DNA of 64,000 bases. Origin: Paraburkholderia rhynchosiae. GTDB taxonomy: Bacteria > Pseudomonadota > Gammaproteobacteria > Burkholderiales > Burkholderiaceae. Location: the NCBI RefSeq assembly GCF_002879865.1, contig NZ_PNXY01000007.1, forward strand, positions 186,001-250,000, given 5' to 3'. Every line of letters starts with the position of its first letter. Within the stretch, counting starts at the first letter, position 1. The translations under genes were made by a program, and so were the position numbers. Positions 16,974 to 26,063 of this stretch are shown piece by piece. The notes under the pieces were generated by a model. That model was not told the DNA's origin and did not search any database. It was given only the letters and a program-made list of their open reading frames with translations.

Positions 16974-17381
16974 TCAGTCGCCCCAGGCTCTAGCCCGCTT
17001 GGGTGTCGTGTTTTCCGCCGCCCGTTGCGCTGCGCCGCGAGCCGCATCCTCGTAAGCGGAGACGGCAAACGCGAACACCGCGGGCAGCGCGGTCGACATG
17101 CCAAAGTCGACTGCCTCGTCGGTTTCCGGATAAGGCAGATCCGATGGGCGTTGAAAGAGACCGAGCATGAGCGCGTCATGCCGGCTGGCAAATCCAAGAT
17201 CCGCGAGCGCCTCCGCTTCGATCCCGTGAAGCAGACGCCAGGTGAGCGGCACCTGCTGCACGATGTAGCGCGCGGCGATGTTGCGGACGATATGCTCCAG
17301 GTCGCGCACCGCGGTTCGATAGCGTAGCGCGGCCAGAGCGCGGTCGGTTGGGTCGGTTCGGTCCGTCGTCGGGTCGTTCAT
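16974..17381 (-). CDS. Unknown protein behind a LexA box
   Basis: A 135-residue protein starting MNDPTTDRTDPTDRALAAL. It is mostly helical and has no membrane helix or recognised motif; the C-terminus is Ala/Arg-rich (AARGAAQRAAENTTPKRARA). The ATG at 17381 has a GGAG site seven bases upstream, and the start fits directly under a promoter with a perfect LexA operator at 17407-17422. This predicts induction by DNA damage. It is followed by the tyrosine recombinase. The frame is open upstream, but translation from there would cross the promoter. Function unknown. Confidence 0.65.
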   Translation of the reverse strand: MNDPTTDRTDPTDRALAALRYRTAVRDLEHIVRNIAARYIVQQVPLTWRLLHGIEAEALADLGFASRHDALMLGLFQRPSDLPYPETDEAVDFGMSTALPAVFAFAVSAYEDAARGAAQRAAENTTPKRARAWGD

Positions 17382-17405
17382 TGTCGGCTCCAGTCGATAC
17401 CCTGT

Positions 17406-17434
17406 ACTGTACAAATATACAGTGATCGACGCAA
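17406..17434 (-). promoter_or_regulatory. Promoter with embedded LexA (SOS) operator
   Basis: On the minus strand, TTGCGT (17434-17429), a 17-bp spacer and TACAGT (17411-17406) form a plausible sigma-70 promoter. The operator CTGTATATTTGTACAG (17422-17407) fits CTGT-N8-ACAG exactly and overlaps the -10, so LexA would occlude polymerase. The start codon lies 25 bp downstream of the -10. Confidence 0.8.
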
Positions 17435-17509
17435 CCTCGCCGCAAGAGCCGATTCCGCCATCAAGCAGCCTGGCCTGCACTCAGCGCGGCGCTGCGGTGA
17501 GCCGCCGCT

Positions 17510-18148
17510 TCAGCCGTGAATCACCACCAGCAGCGCTTTCGCCTCGCCTTTTCCAGCGTTACGGATGGCGTGCGGCTCGTCGGCGACATAGCGCGCGGTG
17601 TCCGCTGCCTTGAGCCGCTTCGTCGTTCCGGCTGCCTCGATTTCGATTGATCCTTGCAGCACAGTCAGATGCTCGCGCGTGCCGGGTTCGTGTGCGTTCG
17701 AGACGAGCGCTCCGCCGGCCTGCAGTGTCAACTCGTACCACTCGAATTTGCCGGCCAGCTCGATCGGCCCCCATACTCGCAACTGATACTTTGCGTCGTG
17801 CCCGCTCAACGTGGGAATGTCGTGCGGGCCGGCGACGGCGATAGCTTCCGGCGTCTTTTGCGGCGCGAACAGCGAATCGAGACTGACGCCGAGCGCATTG
17901 GTCAGCCGCCAGGCGACCGCGATGGTCGGATTGGCCTTGTCGCGTTCGATTTCAGATAGCATGGATTTCGACACGCCGGCCGCGCGCGACAGATCGTCGA
18001 GCGTCATGCGCCGTTCGGCGCGCAGACGCTGAATCCGCTCGCCCACACGCGGTGGCGCCGCGATTGCCGCAGCCGGCATTGCGCCAGGAGGGGGCGCCGC
18101 GCCAGCCGCCGCACGGCGAATACCCGAACTTGCCATTTCTTGACCCAT
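17510..18148 (-). CDS. XRE-family regulator with cupin sensor domain
   Basis: A 212-residue regulator. A lambda-repressor-type HTH spans about residues 36-92 (RIQRLRAERRMTLDDLSRAAGVS, SMLSEIERDKANPTIAVAWRLT). A cupin sensor domain follows at about 125-210 (LTLQAGGALVSNAHEPGTREHL, VLQGSIEI, ADEPHAIRNAGKG), the layout of HTH-cupin regulators that sense small metabolites. The ATG at 18148 is weakly supported; MASSG at 18136 is an alternative. It is divergent from kbl-tdh, with an inverted repeat between them, so it likely controls threonine/glycine catabolism. Confidence 0.87.
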   Translation of the reverse strand: MGQEMASSGIRRAAAGAAPPPGAMPAAAIAAPPRVGERIQRLRAERRMTLDDLSRAAGVSKSMLSEIERDKANPTIAVAWRLTNALGVSLDSLFAPQKTPEAIAVAGPHDIPTLSGHDAKYQLRVWGPIELAGKFEWYELTLQAGGALVSNAHEPGTREHLTVLQGSIEIEAAGTTKRLKAADTARYVADEPHAIRNAGKGEAKALLVVIHG

Positions 18149-18181
18149 CGTTTAGAGTTGTTCGATATACCGGATTCTAGT

Positions 18182-18203
18182 TCGGAAAAACGAAAATTTC
18201 CGA
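18182..18203. promoter_or_regulatory. Inverted repeat between the XRE-cupin gene and kbl
   Basis: TCGGAAA (18182-18188) and TTTCCGA (18197-18203) form a perfect 7-bp dyad with an 8-bp spacer. It lies ~35 bp from the regulator start and ~105 bp from kbl. It is a likely operator for the divergently encoded regulator. Confidence 0.6.
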
Positions 18204-18309
18204 TAAAACTGACAGCCGACTATAACAGGCCGTCTCGTGCCCGCCCATGTTGAGCCACTCAAGCGGTGGACAGATAGCAGCGGTCTATCACCATTCAGGA
18301 GCCTGGTTC

Positions 18310-19509
18310 ATGCGTGACCTTTACCTCGCCCATCTGCGCGGCACTCTCGAGCAGATCCGCGCCGACGGTTTTTTCAAGAGCGAGCGCGTGATCGCCAGCC
18401 CGCAATCGGCTGACATTCGTCTCGCCAACGGTACTGACGTGCTGAACTTCTGCGCGAACAACTACCTGGGCCTCGCCAACGACGCGCGCCTCATCGAAGC
18501 CGCAAAGCAGGGGCTCGACAACGACGGCTTCGGCATGGCGTCGGTGCGTTTCATTTGCGGCACGCAGACCGTGCACAAGCAACTCGAACAGGCGCTCGCC
18601 GATTTTCTGCAAACCGACGATTGCATCCTGTATTCAAGCTGTTTCGATGCGAACGGCGGTCTCTTCGAAACGCTGCTCGACGAGAACGACGCCATCATCA
18701 GCGACGAGTTGAATCACGCGAGCATTATCGACGGCGTGCGGCTCTCGAAGGCGAAGCGCTTTCGCTACAAGAACAACGATCTCGCAGACCTCGAAGTGAA
18801 ACTGAAAGAAGCGGACGCCGCCGGCGCGCGCTTCAAACTGATCGCCACGGACGGCGTATTTTCGATGGACGGCATCATCGCCGACCTCGCCGGCATCTGC
18901 GATCTCGCGGACCGTTACGGCGCGCTCGTGATGGTCGACGATTCGCACGCCGTGGGTTTTGTCGGCGAACACGGGCGCGGCACGCCGGAACATTGCGGCG
19001 TGCTGTCGCGCGTCGACATCATCACCGGGACGCTTGGCAAAGCACTCGGCGGCGCATCGGGCGGCTACGTTGCCGCGCGCAAGGAAATTGTGGACTTACT
19101 ACGGCAGCGTTCACGTCCGTATCTGTTCTCGAACACGCTGACGCCGAGCATCGCGGCGGCATCGCTGAAAGTGCTCCAATTGCTCGCAAGCGCGGAAGGC
19201 GCGCAACTGCGCACGCGCGTACGTGAAAACGGCGCTCACTTTCGCAGCAAGATGAGCGCGCTCGGTTTCACGCTCGTGCCGGGCGAACATCCGATCATTC
19301 CCGTGATGCTCGGCGACGCGCAACTCGCTTCGAAAATGGCCGATGCGCTGTTGAACGAAGGCGTCTATGTGATCGGCTTTTCGTTTCCGGTTGTGCCGAA
19401 GGGCCGCGCGCGCATCCGAACGCAAATGAGCGCCGCGCATACGACTGAACAGATCGACCGCGCTGTGGATGCGTTCGCGCGCGTCGGTCGTGAGCTTGGT
19501 GTCATCTGA
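18310..19509 (+). CDS. kbl: 2-amino-3-ketobutyrate CoA ligase
   Basis: A 399-residue PLP enzyme of the alpha-oxoamine synthase family. It converts 2-amino-3-ketobutyrate and CoA to glycine and acetyl-CoA, the second step of threonine breakdown. Visible hallmarks are [10 protein letters not shown] at the N-terminus, [19 protein letters not shown] (PLP ring contact) and [15 protein letters not shown] with the Schiff-base Lys244. The ATG at 18310 follows CAGGAGCC; the in-frame start at 18247 would add an uncharacteristic leader. tdh follows by 12 bp in the same operon, which settles the identity against related synthases such as HemA or BioF. Confidence 0.95.
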   Translation: MRDLYLAHLRGTLEQIRADGFFKSERVIASPQSADIRLANGTDVLNFCANNYLGLANDARLIEAAKQGLDNDGFGMASVRFICGTQTVHKQLEQALADFLQTDDCILYSSCFDANGGLFETLLDENDAIISDELNHASIIDGVRLSKAKRFRYKNNDLADLEVKLKEADAAGARFKLIATDGVFSMDGIIADLAGICDLADRYGALVMVDDSHAVGFVGEHGRGTPEHCGVLSRVDIITGTLGKALGGASGGYVAARKEIVDLLRQRSRPYLFSNTLTPSIAAASLKVLQLLASAEGAQLRTRVRENGAHFRSKMSALGFTLVPGEHPIIPVMLGDAQLASKMADALLNEGVYVIGFSFPVVPKGRARIRTQMSAAHTTEQIDRAVDAFARVGRELGVI

Positions 19510-19521
19510 GACGAGGCGCAT

Positions 19522-20553
19522 ATGAAAGCACTGGCAAAACTCGAACGCGCGCCGGGCCTCACGCTGACCGACGTCAAAGTGCCCGAAGTTGGCCATAACG
19601 ATGTGATGATCCGCATCACGCATACCGCCATTTGCGGCACCGACATTCACATCTGGAAGTGGGACGACTGGGCGCAAAAAACGATTCCCGTGCCGATGCA
19701 TGTCGGGCACGAATACGTCGGTGAAATCGTCGAGATGGGCGAGGAAGTACGCGGCTTTTCGATTGGCGACCGCGTGTCCGGCGAAGGGCACATCACATGC
19801 GGTTTCTGCCGCAACTGTCGCGCGGGACGCCGGCATTTGTGCCGCAATACGGTGGGCGTGGGCGTGAATCGCGAGGGCGCGTTCGCCGAGTATCTGGTGA
19901 TTCCGGCGTTCAACGCCTTCAAGATTCCGCCCGAAATTTCCAACGACCTCGCCGCGATTTTCGACCCCTTCGGCAATGCCACGCACACCGCGCTATCGTT
20001 TAACCTGGTTGGCGAAGACGTGCTGATTACCGGCGCCGGACCGATCGGCATCATGGCGGTGGCGATTGCGAAGCACGTCGGCGCGCGTAATGTCGTGATT
20101 ACCGACGTCAACGACTATCGCCTCGGACTCGCGCGCAAAATGGGCGCGACGCGCGCGGTGAACGTGTCGCGCGAATCGTTGCGCGACGTGATGGCGGACC
20201 TGCACATGGCTGAAGGTTTCGACGTTGGCCTGGAAATGTCCGGCGTACCGAGCGCGTTCACCAGCATGCTCGAAGCGATGAATCACGGCGGCAAGATCGC
20301 GCTGCTCGGTATTCCGCCCGCTCAAACAGCAATCGACTGGACGCAGGTGATTTTCAAAGGCCTCGAAATCAAGGGCATTTACGGGCGTGAGATGTTCGAA
20401 ACCTGGTACAAAATGGTCGCGATGCTACAGAGCGGCCTCGACTTGTCGCCGATCCTCACGCACCACTTCAAGGTCGATGACTATCAGCAAGCGTTCGCGA
20501 CCATGCTCTCCGGCGAAAGCGGCAAGGTGATTCTCGATTGGACGGCCGTGTAG
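19522..20553 (+). CDS. tdh: L-threonine 3-dehydrogenase
   Basis: A 343-residue zinc-dependent medium-chain dehydrogenase oxidising L-threonine to 2-amino-3-ketobutyrate with NAD+. The catalytic-zinc Cys lies in CGTDIHIW, with the following GHE in VGHEYVGEI. The structural-zinc cluster is [15 protein letters not shown], and the nucleotide-binding GAGPIGIMA is near residue 172. The length matches the family. The operon with kbl gives a complete threonine-to-glycine route. Confidence 0.95.
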   Translation: MKALAKLERAPGLTLTDVKVPEVGHNDVMIRITHTAICGTDIHIWKWDDWAQKTIPVPMHVGHEYVGEIVEMGEEVRGFSIGDRVSGEGHITCGFCRNCRAGRRHLCRNTVGVGVNREGAFAEYLVIPAFNAFKIPPEISNDLAAIFDPFGNATHTALSFNLVGEDVLITGAGPIGIMAVAIAKHVGARNVVITDVNDYRLGLARKMGATRAVNVSRESLRDVMADLHMAEGFDVGLEMSGVPSAFTSMLEAMNHGGKIALLGIPPAQTAIDWTQVIFKGLEIKGIYGREMFETWYKMVAMLQSGLDLSPILTHHFKVDDYQQAFATMLSGESGKVILDWTAV

Positions 20554-20592
20554 GCAAGACAACGCTTGCCGTGTGAGAACAATGCAGCCTAC

Positions 20593-20627
20593 AACGCCCG
20601 CACTGCCCTCACGTGCCTGCGGGCGTT
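20593..20627. terminator. Hairpin between convergent tdh and yceI-type genes
   Basis: AACGCCCGCA (20593-20602) and TGCGGGCGTT (20618-20627) form a perfect 10-bp stem with a 15-base loop. There is no T run, so it is a weak or bidirectional terminator candidate, and it overlaps the last codons of the YceI gene. Confidence 0.45.
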
Positions 20628-21259
20628 CTGGCAAATTCGGCCTGAATACGAACATGTACATCGTCGCCGACTGCCGGATACCACGTCGCTAAACCGAACT
20701 TCGCGCGACTGAAATGCCCGTCCGCGGAAAAGCCGAGCGTGTCTTTTTTCGTCAGCGGGTCGAACCCGAAACCGTTGAACGTGACCTCGAGCGCGACTGG
20801 CTGCGTGACCCCGTGAATGGTCAGATCGCCCGTCAACATGCCGCGCGCTTCGCCGGTGCGCTCGAATTTCGTACTGACGAAACGAATCTCCGGATAGCGT
20901 TCCACGTCGAGCAGGCTCTCGCTTTTCACCATCTTGTCGAGTAGCGGCACATTCGTGTCGATGCTCGCGGCGTCGATCGCGATAGACGTACTACTCCGAT
21001 CGAGCCCGCCTTCGTGCCAGTCCAACTGCCCCGTCTTGCGATCGAAACGCATCGTAAAGCGCGAATACTTGAAGTGCTCGACGTCGAACGTAATGCTGCA
21101 ATGGTCATGGTCGAGATCGTAGCGTCCCGCCGGTACGCGCGCCTCGTTCTGGCTGACCGAATGCGTGAGCACTTGCAGAGGCGTGCAGGCCATTGCCGTC
21201 AGCAGCGTTGCAGCAAGCAAAGCGCGCACGATCACGGCGCGGGCAGTCAATGTGCTCAT
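20609..21259 (-). CDS. YceI-family secreted protein
   Basis: A 216-residue protein of the YceI lipocalin-like family (periplasmic, isoprenoid-binding in characterised cases). The N-terminal helix ALLAATLLTAMACTPLQ contains a lipobox-like MACT, so it may be a lipoprotein anchored at the Cys. The YceI fold is visible as GRYDLDHDHCSITFDVEHFKYS, SIDTNVPLLDKMVKSESLLD, RYPEIRFVST and LTIHGVTQPVALEVTFNG. Monocistronic, divergent from the TetR regulator. Confidence 0.88.
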   Translation of the reverse strand: MSTLTARAVIVRALLAATLLTAMACTPLQVLTHSVSQNEARVPAGRYDLDHDHCSITFDVEHFKYSRFTMRFDRKTGQLDWHEGGLDRSSTSIAIDAASIDTNVPLLDKMVKSESLLDVERYPEIRFVSTKFERTGEARGMLTGDLTIHGVTQPVALEVTFNGFGFDPLTKKDTLGFSADGHFSRAKFGLATWYPAVGDDVHVRIQAEFARTPAGT

Positions 21260-21366
21260 GAATGGATTCCGGTTGATTCAGCGCGATCAAGATAACAGTT
21301 CGTGCGAGCCACACACAAAATGCGATAAACCTTGACGAAGGAGAATGACCGTTCTACCCTTTGCAC

Positions 21367-22071
21367 ATGGCAACGAATACGACTACCGAAAGAACCTTGG
21401 CGCCAGCACCGGCGCCCAGCGCACGTGACCGTCTGCTGGACGCTGCCGAAGCACTGATCTACGCGGGTGGCATTCATGCGACCGGCGTCGATGCCATCGT
21501 CAAGCAGTCCGGCACCGCGCGTAAAAGCTTCTACACGCATTTCGAATCGAAAGACGCGCTCGTCGCGGCCGCACTCGAACGGCGCGACGAACGCTGGATG
21601 AACTGGTTTATCGCGGGCACGCAGCGGCGCGGCACAACCGCGCGCAAACGGCTGCTCGGCATGTTCGACGTGTTAAGGGAATGGTTCGCGTCGCAAGATT
21701 TTCACGGCTGCGCGTTTCTGAATGCAGCGGGCGAGATCGCTTTCGCGGACGATCCGATCCGCGTCGTCGCGCGGGAACATAAGGAACACCTGCTGGCTTT
21801 TGTGCGGACGCAATGCGACGAGTTCGTCGCGGAATCGAATGGGGACGCGAAGCGCGCCGCGCGCTTGTCGCGTCAGTGGCTGGTCTTGCTCGACGGTGCG
21901 ATCGCCGTGGCGCTCGTGAGCGGCGAGCCAGACGCCGCACTCGACGCGCAAGCCGCCGCCCAGACCTTGATCGACGTGCCGTCCATCGGCAAGCGAGATG
22001 CGTCCGCAAGCAACAAAGCCTCACGTCAATCTTCAAGCAAGCCCCCGCCATCCCGGCGGACCGCAACCTGA
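21367..22071 (+). CDS. TetR-family transcriptional regulator
   Basis: A 234-residue repressor. The HTH spans about residues 18-65: [20 protein letters not shown], then [25 protein letters not shown], the TetR DNA-reading signature. The C-terminal ligand domain has AAGEIAF and a [16 protein letters not shown] helix. The last ~35 residues are a Ser/Lys/Pro-rich tail. The ATG at 21367 is preferred over an in-frame TTG at 21361. The next gene is 32 bp downstream, so it may be co-transcribed with and control the DUF1348 protein. Confidence 0.88.
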   Translation: MATNTTTERTLAPAPAPSARDRLLDAAEALIYAGGIHATGVDAIVKQSGTARKSFYTHFESKDALVAAALERRDERWMNWFIAGTQRRGTTARKRLLGMFDVLREWFASQDFHGCAFLNAAGEIAFADDPIRVVAREHKEHLLAFVRTQCDEFVAESNGDAKRAARLSRQWLVLLDGAIAVALVSGEPDAALDAQAAAQTLIDVPSIGKRDASASNKASRQSSSKPPPSRRTAT

Positions 22072-22103
22072 TCCCAACCCGACCTGACAAGCGAGGAACC
22101 CTC

Positions 22104-22583
22104 ATGGCCGATTCGATTGAAACCCGCCCGCCGGTGCCGCCGTTCACGCGTGAAACCGCAATCCAGAAAGTTCGCGCCGCTGAAGACGGCTGGAACACGC
22201 GCGACCCCGAACGCGTATCGCTCGCCTACACGCCGGACAGCGTGTGGCGCAACCGCGCCGAATTTACGCATGGCCGCGCGGAAATCGTCGGGCTGTTGCG
22301 CCGCAAATGGGCAAAGGAACTCGACTACCGTTTGATCAAGGAGTTGTGGGCATTCACCGATATCCGCATCGCCGTCCGCTTTGCCTACGAATGGCACGAC
22401 GATTCGAACAACTGGTTCCGGTCGTACGGTAACGAGAACTGGGAGTTCGACGAACATGGCTTGATGGCTCGCCGTCACGCCAGCATCAACGATTTGCCGA
22501 TCCGTGACGCCGACCGTCTGTACCACTGGCCGCTCGGCCGCCGCCCCGACGATCATCCGGGCCTCTCGGATCTCGGTCTGTAG
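22104..22583 (+). CDS. DUF1348 nuclear-transport-factor-2-like protein
   Basis: A 159-residue protein of the SnoaL/NTF2-like DUF1348 family, recognisable by [53 protein letters not shown] and [21 protein letters not shown]. The fold is a cone-shaped barrel that often binds small hydrophobic ligands; no activity is established. The ATG at 22104 is preceded by GCGAGGAACCCTC. It follows the TetR gene and is closed by a terminator. Confidence 0.9.
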   Translation: MADSIETRPPVPPFTRETAIQKVRAAEDGWNTRDPERVSLAYTPDSVWRNRAEFTHGRAEIVGLLRRKWAKELDYRLIKELWAFTDIRIAVRFAYEWHDDSNNWFRSYGNENWEFDEHGLMARRHASINDLPIRDADRLYHWPLGRRPDDHPGLSDLGL

Positions 22584-22599
22584 ACATTCGCCACACGAC

Positions 22600-22630
22600 G
22601 TGAAGGCGCACGCCCGCCTTCACTGCTTTT
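22600..22630 (+). terminator. Rho-independent terminator after the DUF1348 gene
   Basis: GTGAAGGCG (22600-22608) pairs with CGCCTTCAC (22615-22623) around a 6-base loop, followed by TGCTTTT. It closes the TetR-DUF1348 unit. Confidence 0.8.
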
Positions 22631-22801
22631 CCATCAGTCCTCCGTTATGGTTGTGTAGCCGTTTGCCGGCACGTCTTGTGCCCGCAAGCCCGAGTGCGTC
22701 TTCAACATCGCATGAGTGGCTTGCGGTACAGTGCGCGACGGGCGGCACGCACAAATACCAGAACAGCATTACACCGGCGCTCGACCGGCGATGGAGAGGA
22801 C

Positions 22802-23320
22802 ATGCATCTTCGGCAGATCAGCAAGCACATTGGACACACAGTGTTCGCGCTCGTCGCGGGCCTCGCCGGCGCATCCGCGGCCCACGCGGCCAGCTGGTGC
22901 GAGGGTGGCGTATGGGCCGACGCAATGCTCGGCTCGTATCACATCAACCCCGACCCGGACACTCACTTCGAGCCGTTCAATCCGGGCCTCGGCGTCGAAT
23001 GCTGGCTCAACAATCAATGGGCGCTGACGGCGGGCGGTTTTCGCAATTCGTTGAGCCGGCCTTCGTATTATGGTGGCGGCGTCTGGTCACCTGATTTCCT
23101 GCATTGGGGCATCGTGCGAATCGCGGCGATGGGCGGCATCATCTCGGGTTACAACTACGGCAACTGGGGACTCGGCCGCGACCATACGATCGGGCCGGTG
23201 CTCGCGCCGCTTGTCATGGTCGAATATAAGCGCGTGGGCGCGAACTTCATCGTGGTTCCGCCCATTCCGTCCGACCGCCTTCCGTTCACCATCGGCTTCC
23301 AGGTGAAGGTGAAGTTCTAG
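22802..23320 (+). CDS. Small outer-membrane beta-barrel protein, function unknown
   Basis: A 172-residue exported protein. The signal peptide (about residues 1-29, VFALVAGLAGASAAHA) has an AxA site. The mature part is rich in aromatic and Gly residues in alternating patterns (GVWADAMLGSYHI, ALTAGGFRNSLSRPSYYGGG) and ends in a hydrophobic strand with terminal Phe (FQVKVKF), as outer-membrane barrels do. The size and GFRNS...YYGG segment recall small eight-stranded barrels such as PagP/PagL-type lipid A enzymes, but I cannot identify active-site residues. The ATG follows GGAGAGGAC. Monocistronic. Confidence 0.65.
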   Translation: MHLRQISKHIGHTVFALVAGLAGASAAHAASWCEGGVWADAMLGSYHINPDPDTHFEPFNPGLGVECWLNNQWALTAGGFRNSLSRPSYYGGGVWSPDFLHWGIVRIAAMGGIISGYNYGNWGLGRDHTIGPVLAPLVMVEYKRVGANFIVVPPIPSDRLPFTIGFQVKVKF

Positions 23321-23342
23321 CCGCGTGTCGCGCAACATCAGG

Positions 23343-23729
23343 CTAGTGGCCGCCTCTCGATGCTGTATCGAAGAACTCAACGAACCGCGTCAGCACGCCG
23401 TTCTTGAGCGTCATCACGTGAATCCACTCGCTTTCGACCGCTTTGCCCGTCGATCGGATCGTGCCTTTCACGAAGCCGAGTATGACGATATTGTCTCCCG
23501 CGTCGATATATTCACGCGCTTCGAATAGCGCGATGTCGTCGCTTTCCGCCAGCGCCCTGAAGAATCCGGCTACCTCGTTCCTGTCGCGGCATTCTCTCGG
23601 AAACGGCATCGAGGCCGGACCGACGAGGCGCCATTCCACGTCCTCCGCGATGACCTCGAGTATCGCGGGAATGTCGCCCCGCTGAAACGCCTCATACATA
23701 CCTTTGACCACTGACAGATTCGTGCTCAT
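23343..23729 (-). CDS. SnoaL-like (NTF2-fold) protein
   Basis: A 128-residue protein starting MSTNLSVVKGMYEAFQRGD, the typical N-terminal helix of SnoaL-like proteins, followed by EDVEWRLVGP, REYIDAGDNIVILGFVKGT and EWIHVMTLKNGVLTRFVEF. Members include ketosteroid-isomerase-like and polyketide-cyclase-like enzymes; the substrate cannot be told. The ATG at 23729 has a strong AAGGAGACAGCA site. Convergent with the outer-membrane protein gene. Confidence 0.85.
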   Translation of the reverse strand: MSTNLSVVKGMYEAFQRGDIPAILEVIAEDVEWRLVGPASMPFPRECRDRNEVAGFFRALAESDDIALFEAREYIDAGDNIVILGFVKGTIRSTGKAVESEWIHVMTLKNGVLTRFVEFFDTASRGGH

Positions 23730-24302
23730 TGCTGTCTCCTTAAAAAGAATCGTATTGGCGGACGTGGCGGTTGTTCGTGGCAATCTGCGCGTGCGTTCAA
23801 CTGCCGGGGTCGGCGAAGTTTGTGCACTAGCGGCTCTCGCGTCGAGCGTGCGGGCTCAGGCAAAAGCCTGTGCTCGGGTGCGCCGCAAATAGCTGGGGAT
23901 TCGCTGGTGGCTCTATGAACATAGGCAAGCCTTGTCACGAAGTGAAGCGTTATTCGCGGCAGGTTGGAAGGCTTGTTTTGATTAAGTGCACCACACACGC
24001 GAGCCTTCACCAAGCCGTGTCGATTCGACGTTCCAGCTGTTATCCAAAGCACAGGACAAGGCGGTATAGCGCACGATTGTTCAGCCAAATCCTTTCGCAC
24101 GCACTGCGTTAATGATGCGGCTGTATTTGCCGATAAACAGTAACCGCCGTCAGGACCGCAACGTCACCGAACAACATGCCTCTCATCTTTTTAACCGATA
24201 TCGAAGAGCCGCCTGCCGATCCGCTTCCCGGCTTTACGAGAACCGCTCACGGCTCTCCAGTATCATTGCTTCCTTTGTCCCACCACCGCCTTGGAGCCTC
24301 TT
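23730..24302. other. Intergenic stretch with no supported gene
   Basis: About 570 bp between the SnoaL-like gene and the diguanylate cyclase. Short frames on both strands lack ribosome sites and family features. Nothing repeat-like or structural was seen beyond a likely promoter near each gene. Confidence 0.5.
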
Positions 24303-25523
24303 GTGCCCGCGCGTTTGTTCCGCTCCGCGAAAGCTGACCGTAACCGTTTCATTGCGCTCTACGTCAGCATGGCCATTGGCTTGCTTGTCGCCGCCGGTCT
24401 GTTCGTGTACGAAGCGCGGATCATCGTCGCCGACGGTCTGCGCGACGAGGAAGCGTTCGCCGTGCTCGGCGCCGTGAACCGGGTGCTGCACGATCTGGAA
24501 AACGCGGAGACCGGCCAGCGCGGCTATCTGCTGACCGGCGATGAAAGCTACCTCGTGCCTTACCGACAGGGGATTCTCGATCTGGATGACACCGTGCTGC
24601 GGCTGCAGCAGGTGGCAGGCGGCGACGAAAGGTCTCTCGAACTCGTGCGCCGCGTCATGCATGGGAAGACGGACAAGGTGACGGAACTCGCGCGCACTAT
24701 CGAACTGGCGCGCAGCGGCAACCGGGCAGCCGCCATCGCGCTCGTGCAGACGAACGAAGGCAAGCGTTATATGGATGCACTGCGCCAGGACCTCGGACTG
24801 TTGCTGAGCGACTGGCGCGAGAGGCGAAAGGTGGCCACACAGGACGCTCACGAACGCCTTATGTTCGGAAGCGCTGCGCTGGTAGCCATCGCTGTGCTGG
24901 TGTGCTGCCTGATGGTCTATACGATTTATGTGCAGCGGCGTGCGTTCGCCCGGGTGCATGCGTACTCGAATGCGCTCGATCAGCAAGCCGCCCAAGATAC
25001 ATTGACGGGACTTCCGAACCGCCGCCGGTTGCTTTCAGCCATCGACGCGCTCGCGGGCGACACCATGGCGGAGTCGCATCGAATTGCGCTTCTGTACCTC
25101 GATATCGACGGCTTCAAGAATGTCAACGACGCGATGGGCCATAGCGCAGGCGACGTATTGCTGCGCCGGCTCGGCGAATCGTTGCGAATAGCGACGAGGC
25201 AGAACGATATGCTGGCCCGCGTCGGTGGCGACGAGTTCGTGCTGCTCGCGAGCCATTGCGGTGACGACACGAAATTAAGAGAGCTCGCGGAGCGCCTCGT
25301 CTCGAGCGTTCGCGCCGTCGGCGACAAAGAGTACGGCGGCCGTTTTCCGATTGGCGTGAGCATCGGCATTGCCACCTTTCCCGATCGAGTCGGGACGATC
25401 GCGGGCTTGCTCGACGTCGCCGACGCCGCCATGTATGTGGCAAAGCGTAGTGGCCGCTCCAGGTACAGCTTCGGCGCCTCGCGAGGACCGGACCGCTCCA
25501 ACGTCGTCAAGCTGATGCGATAG
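24303..25523 (+). CDS. CHASE3-GGDEF diguanylate cyclase
   Basis: A 406-residue inner-membrane protein making cyclic di-GMP. Helix one is near residues 17-37 (FIALYVSMAIGLLVAAGLFVYE). The CHASE3 extracytoplasmic sensor follows (VLHDLENAETGQRGYLLTGD). Helix two is at about 185-210. The GGDEF domain follows from about 230: DTLTGLPNRRRLL, LDIDGFKNVND, the intact catalytic GGDEF at about 308-312, and AMYVAKRSGRSRY. No RxxD inhibitory site is obvious. The start is probably GTG at 24303, with GGAG seven bases before it; a TTG at 24291 is the alternative. Confidence 0.88.
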   Translation: MPARLFRSAKADRNRFIALYVSMAIGLLVAAGLFVYEARIIVADGLRDEEAFAVLGAVNRVLHDLENAETGQRGYLLTGDESYLVPYRQGILDLDDTVLRLQQVAGGDERSLELVRRVMHGKTDKVTELARTIELARSGNRAAAIALVQTNEGKRYMDALRQDLGLLLSDWRERRKVATQDAHERLMFGSAALVAIAVLVCCLMVYTIYVQRRAFARVHAYSNALDQQAAQDTLTGLPNRRRLLSAIDALAGDTMAESHRIALLYLDIDGFKNVNDAMGHSAGDVLLRRLGESLRIATRQNDMLARVGGDEFVLLASHCGDDTKLRELAERLVSSVRAVGDKEYGGRFPIGVSIGIATFPDRVGTIAGLLDVADAAMYVAKRSGRSRYSFGASRGPDRSNVVKLMR

Positions 25524-25564
25524 CGCATCGCAAGAACACACTGCCCGCGCTCGCATCCCGCCAA

Positions 25565-25768
25565 AGGGTGAGCAATTCCAGGATGGTGAGGAATTCCAGG
25601 AGACCCCATCACCTTCGACGCAAAGGTGAGACGTTCCAGGAGACGGCGCAGCGCTCGCAATGGTGAGTCATCCCAGGATTCTGGTCGCACCTTCAACAGT
25701 TCTGCGTGATTCAGGCGCAAAGGTGAGGAGTTCCAGGAGGTCGCCGCAAAGGTGAGCCATTCCAGGAG
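25565..25768 (-). repeat. Remote iteron cluster A (six copies, CCAGGA variant)
   Basis: Six 20-bp units start at 25565, 25583, 25623, 25660, 25720 and 25749, with pattern A-x-GGTGAG-N3-TTCCAGGAG. They share the GGTGAG end with the origin iterons but carry CCAGGA where those have CGGGA, and they run in the opposite direction. All lie in the non-coding gap after the GGDEF gene, 11.4 kb from the origin core. The gap to 26194 has no supported gene. Confidence 0.85.
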
Positions 25769-26063
25769 ATGACTCATCGCTTTCAATCGCGCGTACCTGC
25801 GGGGACTGCCAATCTCCTTACCACAGGCGCAGAACTCGCTCGTTAGCAGGAAGGAAAGCCTCGCACCGTAGCGGCGCGCTATTGCGCAAGACCGCAACAA
25901 CCTCGTCACGGTGCTCGACGCTCCGATTCCTGAAAACCTGTCGCGCACAGCTGGCACATGGAGTTCGCGCTCCGGACATGCTTTCGAGGCAGTCCAATCT
26001 CGTGGCGTTGTACAAGGTGTTGGGCGGTGGATGGGAGGGTGCCTGAAGCTGGTCGAGCGTGCT

